Source: Parasitella parasitica (lineage: Eukaryota; Mucoromycota; Mucoromycetes; Mucorales; Mucoraceae). From it: 39,197 bases of DNA. Positions within the stretch are counted from its first letter, which is position 1; the number at the start of each line of letters is the position of its first letter. Of this stretch, positions 28,780 through 39,197 are shown piece by piece. The notes beneath the pieces are model-generated. The model was given only the letters and a program-made list of their open reading frames with translations, was not told where the DNA came from and searched no databases. The translations under genes were made by a program, and so were the position numbers. The stretch spans positions 22,263 through 61,459 of the forward strand of contig MU619292.1 in assembly GCA_025201805.1 (NCBI GenBank). The letters run 5' to 3'.

Positions 28780-31700
28780 ATGTTTGACAAGAGCGAAAAG
28801 TTCCCTGAGGGATGGTTCTTCATCAAGAACAGCAACAATGGTTATGTCTTGATGGTTGATAATGAATCCCAAGAAGCTGGTAGCCCCGTTGTGCTTGCTA
28901 CTTTACGCACTAAAGATTATGCGTCTCAACTTTGGAGACATGATCCCAGCGGCTATCTTGTCAACAAAAAGTCAGGCCAGGTCATGGATGTTGCAAAAGG
29001 TAAGTTAGTGGAGAAAAGTGCTACGAAGGCGTGTTACGGACTTCATCCCGAAATGCGTGCCTGTATGATATTCTGATCGTGCAATGTTGTACTTAACTCC
29101 GTTTTTTCATTTGCATTGAATTTGCTACACAGGTGCAGCAAAGGCTGGCGTAGACATTGTACAACAAACTCAAGCTACTAGCATCAAGGAAAACCTGAAC
29201 TTTCAGAAATTTGGTCTCTCTCCGTATGGTCATATCTACTTGACCAACAAGCCTTCTCTTATCCTGGGCATTAAAGAATCCTTCTTTACTCGTCGCGAGG
29301 GGCTCCACGTCCACCTTCAGCTCGTTGACAAGCGTCATCTTGATCGTAAGGAGCAACGCTGGGATTTTGTCCTTCCAATTATCAAGGAGGCTGCTGCTGA
29401 GCCTGTAAAGAGAAGCATGAGTTCTAGCACTGTCAAGAGCAATACTCCTAGCGTCAAGCTGCCCGCTGTTGCTCAAATTAAAGAGGATGGTAAAGTGATC
29501 TTTGTGTGTTGTTTCGATGTCTAACGCCCTCACCAAAAGTAGATGCTCGCTCGGTTCATTCCAATGCTGAATCCACTTGCTCAAGTATTGATAATGCCAA
29601 TTCTAACGCTGTACCCACTGGCTCCTTCCCTGACACTGCCTTCTTCTTGAAATCAGATGCTTCTGGTCTCTACATCAGTATTGAAAATTCAACTTCGGTC
29701 ACTTCTGGTACTCAATTGACTATCGACAGCCTCCGCAAGAAGAACTACGATAGTCAGCTCTGGACTTACGATGTTTCAGCTCACCGCCTTGTAAACAAAT
29801 TCTCGGGTCTAGTTCTCGGTATCGAACTTAACTCCATCAAAGACGGCTCTGATATCGTTCAAACTGTCTCATCCGATGCTGAAGATAAATCGCAAGCTTG
29901 GTTTTTATCGTCTGAAGGCGAGATCACATTAAAGAACAACGATGGCTTTGTTCTTGGCTTTAAAGAAAGCTGGTTTGGTAACCGTGAAGGTGCTCATCTT
30001 CATTTGCAAAAGAGAAACAAGGGCAATCAGCACCAAAAGTTCACTGTTGTTTTACCCATCTTTAAAAAGAGCACGGAAACTACAGTCAAGACTGAGCAGA
30101 AGGGTGTTTTCCCCGATGGCTGGTTCTTTGTCAAGAGCCAAGCCCGCGGTCTGGTTCTTACTGTGTTGGAAACAGGCGTCATTGCTGCTGAGGTGGCTGC
30201 CACCAAGCTTGACACATCCAATTATTCTCGTCAACTCTGGAAGTATAACGAAGGCTACATTGTCAACAAAGCTTCTGATATGGTTTTGGACGTTCGTGGA
30301 GGTATGCGATCCTGTGCAAATTGTTAATAGGCTACTTTTGCTAACGCATCATTGTAGGTTCAATCGAAAGTGGCGCCAGTATTTGTCAATACACGCGCAA
30401 GGAGAAGGAAAATAAGAATCAGCAATGGGCATTGACTCCTGAAGGCGTCATTTATCTTGAAGCCAGTAAAAAGCTTGTATTGACCGTTAAGGAAAATGAA
30501 GCAGTTCGTTCCAAGCTCTACCTGTCTGAGAGAAAGCCTGGACACAAGGAGCAATGTTGGAATTTTGTGTTACCTGTATTCAAGAAGAAGCAAGGTACGT
30601 AAACTATAAATACAGCAAATGTAACACCGCAAGTGTAATAAATTATGTAAACGTGTAGCCACTGCATCCGCAATTACCAAAATCAACACTTTCCGTTATG
30701 CTACTTACCCTTCTGGTTGGTTTTTCATTCGCTCTTTTGTTTATGGTTCAACCACTGAATCACCATTGGTTTTGACCGCCAAAAATGAAAAGTCCATCGA
30801 ATTGAATTTGCTCGATCGTGAACATTGGCAAAGCCAACTCTGGTCTTTCTCATCTGGTAAACTCATCAACTATGCTACTGATCTCGTCATCGATGTTTCA
30901 TGTAAGTGTATCTATTTCTCTTTTGTGCTCTTGAATTTATTTTAAAGCCAAATCTCAATCTACCAAATTAGCACTTTCTGCTGGCGCTGGCTTGATCCAG
31001 AACAAGAGTTCTGCCCAAAAGTGGTACATGACCGTCGATGGCTATCTTCTTTATGGCCAATCTGGCGATAAACTTGCTCTTTGTGTCGAAACTCAGGACA
31101 AGAACAAGTATCGTCTTACGCTCTGTAGCCACAAATATTCTCAAGAATTAAGCTGGGGCTTCTTAATTCCTAAATTTGGCTATCGTTCTGGCGTTCAAAC
31201 CCTTTCTCAATGGTCCATCGCTATTCTCAGAGAATGGCGTACTATTACTACGACAACTACCGCCACCAAAAAGTTTGTTCATCAACCTGTAGCTGAATGG
31301 CCTCAAGGCGAGTTCTATATCAATGGCCCTGATGGCCATGCTTTGGTTCCTAAGAAATCTGAATCTGGATCTGCTTTGGTCATGAAGAAATTGGAGATCA
31401 GCACCGAAAATGTTTTCAAGTGGACGTTCCGCAACGGTTATCTCGTGCACTGTGCTACAGGTCTTGTCATGCGTGCTCCAGGTAAATCACTTTTTTTTTT
31501 ACATGTACAAAGCAGTTTTGTGCAACACTACTAACTTGAATATGCCGATTCCTTAGATAATTTTGCACAAGGTTCTCAACTTCAATTAAGCTCTCAAGCT
31601 GAGGGTGATTCCCATCAGTCGTGGACACTGCGAACCGATGGCACTATTATCTCCAAGAAAGACGAGCAGTTTGGTCTCGGCGTTGTTCAAGTCAATGGAG

Positions 31701-34700
31701 CCTGGACTATACAGATGGTCACTGGAAGCTACCACGCCTGGAGAATTCTCTACGGTAGATACGAGACGCGATATTCCGAGCAAGAAAAGAAGGATATTTC
31801 ATATCTTGTCAGCTTCCAACGAATTGTGTTGACTCTTTGGATCATGCGCAAGCGTAAGTAATTTAGATACATTGCAATATGGCGTCTAACGCTGGTCTCC
31901 ATGTTCTTTAGATGATGATGTTGAGCGTAAGCTAGTTACACATACGTATGGTGTGTTCCCCAAGGGCTGGATTTTTATTCGTTCCAAGTGCGATGATGGA
32001 CTCTTCATCACTGTCACTGACATGAAGAAGGGTGCCAAGTTGGTTTTAGCCAAGTTGGACAGCAAGACTTATAAAAGCCAACTCTGGAGATATCGCGAGG
32101 ATGGCTGTCTCGTCAATTTTGAAACCGACTTTGTAATTGATGTTGCCGGTGGCAAGCTCTTTTCCAATGCCAATGTCATTCAATGGAGCCCCAAGTTCTT
32201 GCGTTCTAGCCGTAAGAATCAGATGTGGGGTCTTACCGTCAATGGCCATATTCATCCTCAATCCAAATCTGACTTGGTCCTCAGTCCTGTCGGTACCCAA
32301 GCCAAGGAGGGTGCTGAATTAAAGCTGGTCAAGCGAGGTGATTTGAGCCTGGACTACCAACAGTGGTCATTTGCAACTCCTGTCTTTAGCAAATGCACCC
32401 ATACCTCTTATGCCGCGCAACAAGCCAACAAGAATAGTCTTGTCTTTGAAAAGGTTGGCAGTAGCTGCTCAATTGACGAATCTAGCTCTGAGCGCTACGA
32501 GAGAGTGACCAAAAAGACCATCGTACGTCGTTGGGGCATTTTCCCCGAAGGCGGTTTCTTTGTTCGTAGTTCTCATGGCAACAAGAATTTAGCATTGACT
32601 GTTGAACGTGATGAATCTTCTCTGCAGCACAGAATCGTCGTTCGTTCGTTGAACTTCAAGGCCTACAGATGGCAGTTATGGCGCTATAACAACGGTTATT
32701 TGATCAACGAGGAAACTGGTCTAGTTCTTGATGCTCAAGCCTCTGAGGATATCGCAGTTGAAGGCGAACAAGCTCAAGTTTACCTCAAGGAGAAGGCTTC
32801 TAATGAAGGCCAATTCTGGGATCTTGGTGTGAATGGCGAAATTCACTTGAGATGCAACGAGAGATTGACAATTGGTATGGCTCGCTCAGCCGATGCATCC
32901 ATTGAAGGTGCTCAGGTAGGTATAAGTAAGATAAGAATTGTTCATACTAATGTAGATGGCAAGCAAGTATCTGCCTTCAAGTCTGATGAATGGCTGCGTT
33001 GGACTTTCTCTAAGCCTGTCTTTGGAAAGCGTTCTACTACCACTAATACTAGTACTAGTACCAAGACTAGCACTTCGGTTACTGAGAGTGGATCAAGCCT
33101 GGAAATTGAAAAGTGTGAAGATCATGCTGTCACTATCCAGGAGCAAGACGAGGTGATGAATGACGAGGAGGAGGAAGAAGAGAACGAGGAGGAAGATGAA
33201 GAAGCTGAGGCAGAGGAGGCACGGGAGGTGGACGATAGTGATTATGAGATTCAAACACCTGTACAGACGCCTTCATCTTCATCCAATACCTCATCTGCTG
33301 CAGGTGTTGCTATCATCACTGCCGGTGCTGCTGTTGCCGTTGCTGCTGGCACCACAGCTAATGTCATTACTAGCTCGCCCACAACCGAGACTCAATCTAC
33401 TATTGCTACTATCACCACTATGGAAGCAACTAGTAAATCTGACATTGTTGCCACTGTAGAGACTCCTACCAAAGTTGATCATGCCAAGGCACCTGCTGGC
33501 CCTGCTGGCCCAGCCTTGAAAAAGTCTGATTCTGCCAAATCTCAAAAAGAGAATCGTAAGGATTCTTTCCAACTGGAGAAAAGCTATGTTCCTACTGGCT
33601 TTGAGAAGATTGTTCGATTCAAGTCTCACCATGGTGGTTTTCCTCCTGGCTTTTTCTTCATCAAGAGTTCTTTGCATGGCTATGTTCTGGATCTTGTTGG
33701 TGACGCAAATGCAGGCAGCTTTGCTGTTTTGACTAGAATGAAATCCACTGACTTTGCTAGTCAATTGTGGTCCTATCAAGATGGTTTCTTGGTGAATCTT
33801 AAGGGCCGCGTTTTGGTTTTGGATGCTGCTAATGTTGCTCTTGTTGCTGGTGAGCGTGTTCACATGTCTATTCGTAACTCAGAGGCTGAAGGATGTGATG
33901 ATCAAACCTGGGAATTCTCTCCTGAAGGTTTGATTCATCTCAAAAGCAAGCGTTCTTTTGTATTGTCCCTTAAAGAAACCAAGCGTTCTGACAAGTATAC
34001 TCAAATCGATGTTTACCTTCATGAAGCAAAGGCTCTTGTCAAGAAGCAAGCTCGCCCTGAACAACACTGGGAGATAATGGTGCCTTCATTGATTCCTGTC
34101 AGTCAGAGTGAATCTGGTGTCAAGGTGATTGAATCTAAAAAGATTGAAAAGGTCACTAGCTCTACTGCTACTGCTATCGTTTCTTACAAGTGGCTCAAGG
34201 AAACCTACTGCCATAAGGTCACTAGTCTGAACCAATGGCCTAGTACTCAAGGCTGGTTCTTTATTCGCTTTGGCAGTGAAAAACATTTCCTTGCAGCTGG
34301 CGATTCGGCTCAAAGCCAAGTTGGTCTTTATGAGATCTCCCAAGATCTGGATTACAGAAGATTCTTGTGGACTTTTGTTGATGGCTATTTGATCAATTAC
34401 AGATACATGCTTCGCCTTGTCTTGAGTACCTGTAAGCATTGAAATACGCTAGCAATACATACGCTAATCTTTAACATTTCGATAGCTCATCACTGGATCT
34501 TATCCAACTCCCATAGCACTCTTAACCAAACATTCTATATTCACGCTAATGGATCAATCTCTGTCAGAATCTCAAAGATTATCTATTACATTCGCTTTAT
34601 CCGCACTAAATCCGGAGCTTACACATTGGATGTTACCTCTGATGGTGCTTCCAAAGAGGCTCAAGGACTGGACCTTCACATCCCTGTTATTTCTGATGCT

Positions 34701-37700
34701 GAATACCAAAAGAGATCAGTCTTGGCCCTTTCTACTGCCAATGCTTGGATCAAGAAGCAAAAGTCTGACTGGAGCATCTTGACCAGTACAACAGTTCGTA
34801 GGGGTGTATTCCCTGCTTCCTCTTGGTTCTTTATCAAGGCTACTTGTAAGGGTTCTGAAGAACTGGTTCTTGCAGTCCAGGAATCTAGCTCTCAGCTCGT
34901 ATTGAAAAAGTTGGATTTCAAGACTTTCAAGAACCAGCTGTGGGCTTATAACAACGGCCTTCTGGCCAACTATGGCAGCAAGTTTGTAATTGATGTTAAG
35001 GGTAACTAGGCCTATCCTATTGTCATGTTTGATCCAGTCACTGACCACCTTTTACACGCACTTGTAGGCTCTGTAGCAGTTAAATCTGCCATTATCCATG
35101 CTGCTGAAGCTGCTGTTAGCACCCAGAAATGGTATTTGACATCAGAAGGTCGTATTGAGCTTGATAGCCATGAGTTTTATGTCCTCGGTTGCGATGATTT
35201 CAAGGATGGTGCTCAAATCTTACTTGGATCGTCTAGAGCTTCGAGTTCTGTCAAGACTATTCAATGGAAATTCTCTGTTCCTGTCTTCGGCAAGAAGACC
35301 ACAGCCACTGCTACAACCACAATAACTTCCAACATCACTGATATCACTAAAGAAATAGAAAGTGGTGCTACCATTGAAGGCACCAATGAAGTTGCATCAA
35401 CCAACAACTCTCAAGTAGCCCTCGCTCGCAGAACTACCAAGCATTCTTATGTGATTTATCGTGAATCTCGTTTGATTATTAGCTGGTGGAGAATCATCTT
35501 TATCCGCCGTCTTTCAGCATGCCGTACCCAAAAGGAATACCTCGAAGTTATTGAGCAATATCGTCAAATTCTGTATAGTCGTTTCTCACAATACTTGGAG
35601 GTTTACGGTTCTTCTGTCACTAAAGAGGAACGCCGTACTCTGGAGGCTTCCATCGAGGAAACTAAAACTACCCTCGAGACAGAGGTTTTCGCCAAGTCCA
35701 CTACTTATCTCAAGACATTAAAAGCTGATCAAGAAGTTTCCTCAAAGCAGCTTGATGTATCAACAATTGTCACTGGATGTTGCCATTCTATCGAGAAAAA
35801 GTATGAAACTATTATCTCCAAGGCTGAAAAAGAGTCTGCTATCACCAAGGAATCCTCTGGCACCGTCCTCACTGGACAACAAGTAGTTAAGCACTATGAA
35901 TCTGAATCTGAAGCTGTTGAAGGCGTCCTTGTCGTCGTTGATACTATTCAAATTACTATCCGCTATTGGTTCAGAACTCTTTATGGTCGCATCACTGAGG
36001 CCTCAAATAAGGGCGCCAAGAAGGAAGAGATTGACCTATTGATCAAAAATTCTCAAAAGGATCTTCAAGGCCAACTGATCAAGATTCGTGAAACCACTGC
36101 ATCCTCCTTGTCTGGCTCGGTCGCTCTCTCTGAAGAATACAAAAATACATTTGAAAAGTCTGTTTCTTCTGTTATTGAAAAGTCCACTTCTGAGGTTGAT
36201 CATTTTGTCTCCAACGTTGACATTTCCACAGCTTCTACTGCTGAAAATTGGAAAAAGTTGACTGGCGCTATTGATAATACTTTATCACTCAAGTTCCATG
36301 AATGCAAGAGCAGTGTTCAAGAAGTAGATGTTGTTTCTGAAATAGAAACTAAGAAGGAGGAAGACGTCCAAGTGTCCAAAGAAGAGGTTGAATGCTCCAA
36401 GCTTGAAATGGTCACTACTCTTGCTGAATCCAAAGCCTACATTACTTCTTGGTTTACCAACATCTACAATGATGTTTCTTGGTCTCTTGAGTCTAGTTCA
36501 AGCACACAAGAAGACACCTTGACCATTATCGATGCCGCTGAACTTGATGTCGTTGCCAAGATTGATGAGTCTGTTGCATTGCTGTCTGTTTTATCAACAA
36601 GCCTTACCTATCTTTCTTGGACTGAGCGTCGTCGTTTAATTACTTACTACATCAGCATGAAGACGTATCTTTTAGCCAATCTGAAACAATTCAAAACGTC
36701 CATTGTTGAATCTGATAAAGAGGCCACCCTCAAGATCTGCCAATTTACTTTTAGTGAAAAGGAGCAGTTGGATGTTTTGAAGCACATTGATTACATTCTA
36801 GAGAATGTCTCTACTTCTACTACTACTACTGCAACAACAACCGCTACCAGTACTAATGCTATTGAATCTGCTACATCTGAGTCCTCTATTTCCAAGGAAA
36901 AACAAGACAAAGTTGTTGACATTATTGTTAAAGACACAGAATCTGTTGCAGTTGGCGTCATTTCTGAAAAAAACACTGTATCACAAGTTGAAGCTATCAC
37001 CAAGGAATCTGAATCCATCTCTGCTGGCGTTGTTCATGGAACCACCGATGCTTTGTCCAAAGTAGATGTTGCCACAGATGGTTCCAAATCTGTTACTGTT
37101 GGCGTCATCTCTGGCAAGGTTATCGAGAGCAAAGAGTATTCATCTATTGAAGCCGATGTAAAGGAATCCATGGACGTTGTTGTCGACAATGGAAAATCCT
37201 CCTCTGCAGCAGTCAAGGACACCGATGTGGCAACTGTTATTTCCAAGGGACAGAGCTCCTCATCCAACGTTGCTGATAGTTCTAAAGAGACCAAATCTAC
37301 CATTATCACTGGTGTAGCTGCTGGTGTTGTTGTAGGCGTTGCTGCTGGTGCTGCTGCGGAAGTCGTTTCGCATAAAAATGATTCCGTATCCAAGGTAAAC
37401 ATCATCTCGAAGGGCCCTGAATCTGTTGCTGCTGGTGGTGTCACTGAGCAAACCAAAACGACCACAAGCAATAAGGAAACTGCTTCTGTTGGTGCAGCTG
37501 TCGGCGGTACATTATCTGATGTTGAGAAGACGGAATCATCTACTATTGATGTCAAATCCACAGAGAAGGATAAATGCGCAAAGACTGAAGCTATCATCAA
37601 AGAATCTGGCTCAGTTACCATCGTTGGAAGTAAGGAAGCTACCAGAGTAACTGATATCCTTGAATCCGGTTCATCTGCTATTGAAGTTGCTGTTGAAGAG

Positions 37701-39197
37701 AAGGATACTATCATCACCAAAAATAACGGTGCCGCTGTCAATGTAGTTGTAGGCGGCTCTGCAACTAAGGTCGATGCAGTTACTAAAGAGTCAGAATCCG
37801 TCACAGTTGCAACTGGTAAGACGGAATCTGCCAGTGTAACTGATGTCATTGAAACTGACTCATCTACTATTGATATCGTCATTGGCAAAAAAGATACCAT
37901 TGCAACAACTGAGGGCACTACTGTTGGTGTCGTTGTTGATGGCTCTGATTCTAAGTTTGATGTTATTACCAAGGAATCTTGTTCGTCTAAGGTTGATATT
38001 ACCACTGATAAAAAGGATACCATCACGGAGACAATGGGTTCCGCTGTTGGTGTTGTCGTTGGTAGCTCTGGTTCCAAGATCGATGTTACTGCCAAAAAAT
38101 CTGTATCTGCTACTGTCATTACTGGTGAGAAGGAGACTACCATCGTAACTGATGATATTGACTCTGGCTCATCTGTTATCAATGTTGTTACTGCTAGGAA
38201 GGATTCAGTTATTAAAAATAATGGCGCTGCTGTTGGTGTAGTTGTAGGTGGCTCTGATTCCAAGGTCGATACTACTGCTAAAGAATCTGAATCTGTCACT
38301 GTCGTAGCTGATAAGAGGGAAACTACTACTGTAACTGATGTTATTGAAACTGGCTCAACTGCTGTTGGTATCGCCACAGGCATCAAATCGGAAGGTTCTG
38401 TTACTGGTATTGTTGTAGATATCTCTGATTCTAAGGCTGATGTTGTTACCGAGCAATCTGGATCTGTCACTGTCATTGCTGGTGAAAAGGAAACCACAAT
38501 TGTAACTGATATCATTGAAAATGGCTCAACTGCCCCTGATATTATTACTGATAAGAGCAATACCTTCACCAAAACCAAAGGTTCTACTGCTGGTGTCATT
38601 AATGGGTCTAATTCGAAGGCTGATGTTATTATCAACGAGTCAGGATCTGTTGCTGTCATTACTGATGGGAAAGCAACTGCTATTGTAACCGATAAGAAGG
38701 ATACGATAGTTGTAAACGAAGATTCTATTGCTGGTGGTGTCGCTATTGATGTCACTGTTGGCGGCTCTGATTCTAAGGTTGATGTTATCACCAAAGAGTC
38801 TGAATCTATCACTGTCGTGGCTGGCAAGAAGGAAACTACCACTGTAACTGATGCTATTGAAACTGGTTCAGCTACTGTTAATATCGTCACAGGTGGGGAA
38901 ACCACTGTCAAGACTAAGGATTCTGCTGTTGGTACAGTTGTCCATAGCTCTGATTCTGATAAGGTTAAAGTTGTTAAAAATGACAGCTCTACTAAGGGCG
39001 TCAAGGTTGAAAGTACAGAGGTTCCGCTTGGAGGCACTTTGAACGATGAAACATTGGTCAGTAAGAACACTGTTACTGCTGGTGTTGCTGTCGGCGTAGC
39101 TGCTGGTGTCATTACTGGTGTCATTACTGGCTCTGCTGAAAAGTCATCTTCGACTTGTGATAAAATCTCGGTTGTTGAAGATGCCAAATCTGCTGAA
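28780..39197 (+). CDS. Giant beta-trefoil / helical-repeat protein, 3' end outside the window
   Basis: Ten exons: 28780-28999, 29133-29489, 29540-30301, 30358-30594, 30659-30901, 30972-31481, 31557-31853, 31912-34431, 34486-35001 and 35068 to beyond 39197. That gives at least 3264 codons with no stop. All nine introns are phase 1. There is no signal peptide (MFDKSEKFPEGWFFIKNS), so the protein is probably intracellular. Order: ten ricin-B-like beta-trefoil modules (about 8-1962) with an acidic linker near 1285-1320 between modules 7 and 8; three helical repeats with W-W/F starts (about 2018-2460); then an S/T/V/G/K-rich repetitive region to the window end. The trefoil fold usually binds carbohydrate or protein. 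In Mucorales it also occurs in the small ricin-B-like protein mucoricin, but no ricin A-chain-like catalytic domain is seen here. Function unknown; a scaffold or cell-surface/septum role would be speculation. Confidence 0.85.
28801..35291 (+). repeat. Array of ten ricin-B-like beta-trefoil modules
   Basis: Each module of about 145-165 residues begins FP-x-G-W-F-F-I-[KR]-S or a variant and has three sub-repeats closing in Q-x-W. The first ends QLW-x-Y followed by GYLVN..S.LVLDV.G; the third ends QxWxF..P.F. Approximate starts are 28801, 29617, 30106, 30703, 31297, 31951, 32536, 33634, 34225 and 34804. Modules 1, 2, 3, 6, 7, 8 and 10 keep the clearest motifs. Modules 5 and 9 have lost some Gln residues (FKWTF, FLWTF). 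Confidence 0.8.
35460..36790 (+). repeat. Three tandem helical repeats of about 161 residues
   Basis: Repeat starts RLIISWWRIIFIRRLS (near 35460), IQITIRYWFRTLYGRI (35947) and SKAYITSWFTNIYNDV (36430) are spaced 487 and 483 nt. Each later has a helix start resembling T-K-E-E-R-R-T-L, L-S-E-E-Y-K-N-T or W-T-E-R-R-R-L-I. Composition predicts long amphipathic helices. I do not recognise the family. Confidence 0.6.
36810..39197 (+). repeat. S/T/V/G-rich C-terminal tandem repeats
   Basis: Imperfect units of about 43-64 residues built on KESESVTVV.GKKETTTVTD, then IETGSS.VDIVTGKKDT and SAVGVVVGGSDSKVDVITK. The GSDSK-like element recurs near 37752, 37943, 38072, 38251, 38423, 38610, 38764 and 38947. 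The array is still running at the window end. Confidence 0.8.

Noticed and set aside
32916-32955. Apparent intron GTAGGT...CTAATGTAG inside exon 8 of the giant gene
   Set aside because: At 40 nt it is not a multiple of three and removal would break the frame; unspliced, it reads through in frame within trefoil module 7.
28780-35291. Calling the trefoil gene a ricin-type toxin
   Set aside because: Only ricin-B-like trefoil modules are seen. No catalytic A-chain-like domain or secretion signal is visible, and the size and helical repeats do not fit.
37034-39187. 717-codon minus-strand frame, Ser/Thr/Val-rich, mucin-like
   Set aside because: It is the reverse of the repetitive coding tail of the giant gene. 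The plus frame is continuous with exon 10 and its helical domain, and the minus frame has no exon context or promoter.

Overview
The window looks like nuclear DNA of a filamentous fungus, most likely an early-diverging one (Mucoromycota, probably Mucorales). It is AT-rich and its genes carry many short GT-AG introns, mostly 47-71 nt. It has a Tc1/mariner-type element and a very large gene built from ricin-B-like beta-trefoil modules, a fold well represented in Mucorales. The lineage call is an inference from style and family content, not from a marker gene.

Layout. 12-1555: Tc1/mariner DD34E transposon with good terminal inverted repeats but a broken transposase. 1968-3071 (+): Old Yellow Enzyme. 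3250-4445 (-): four-exon DHHC palmitoyltransferase, convergent with it, with a 57-nt homopolymer in intron 1. 4446-8327: gene-poor, containing a 662-bp TA-flanked non-autonomous element. 8328-11162 (+): six-exon RhoGEF (DH)-BAR-SH3 protein. 11906-12454 (+): eIF5A, preceded by a likely 5'UTR intron. 12615-12875 (-): possible small mitochondrial protein, divergent from COX11 at 13011-13763 (+). 14560-17615 (-): ten-exon F-BAR-RhoGAP (Rgd1-like). 17.8-20.8 kb: gene-free DNA with inverted repeats and a degenerate minisatellite. 20843-20916 (+): tRNA-Ile(AAT). 21070-23039 (-): eight-exon amidophosphoribosyltransferase (ADE4), divergent from a six-exon OPA3-like gene at 23295-24122 (+). 24610-25402 (-): unrecognised, apparently frameshifted gene. 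25.4-28.7 kb: no recognisable intact gene.

From 28780 to the window end lies one giant gene, still open at 39197: ten exons and at least 3264 codons. It has about ten beta-trefoil modules, an acidic linker, three helical repeats of about 161 residues, and a long S/T/V/G-rich repetitive tail. I recognise no full-length family with this architecture, and it is the best candidate for something undescribed. All nine introns are phase 1. Six lie at about the same place in different trefoil modules, which records growth by module duplication.

Most other genes are ordinary housekeeping genes (translation, respiratory assembly, purine synthesis, protein lipidation). Two neighbouring genes encode opposing Rho-GTPase regulators that both carry BAR-superfamily domains. 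Exon structures were read by eye from splice motifs and reading frame. They are internally consistent in frame, except for one single-base ambiguity in ADE4 exon 4.
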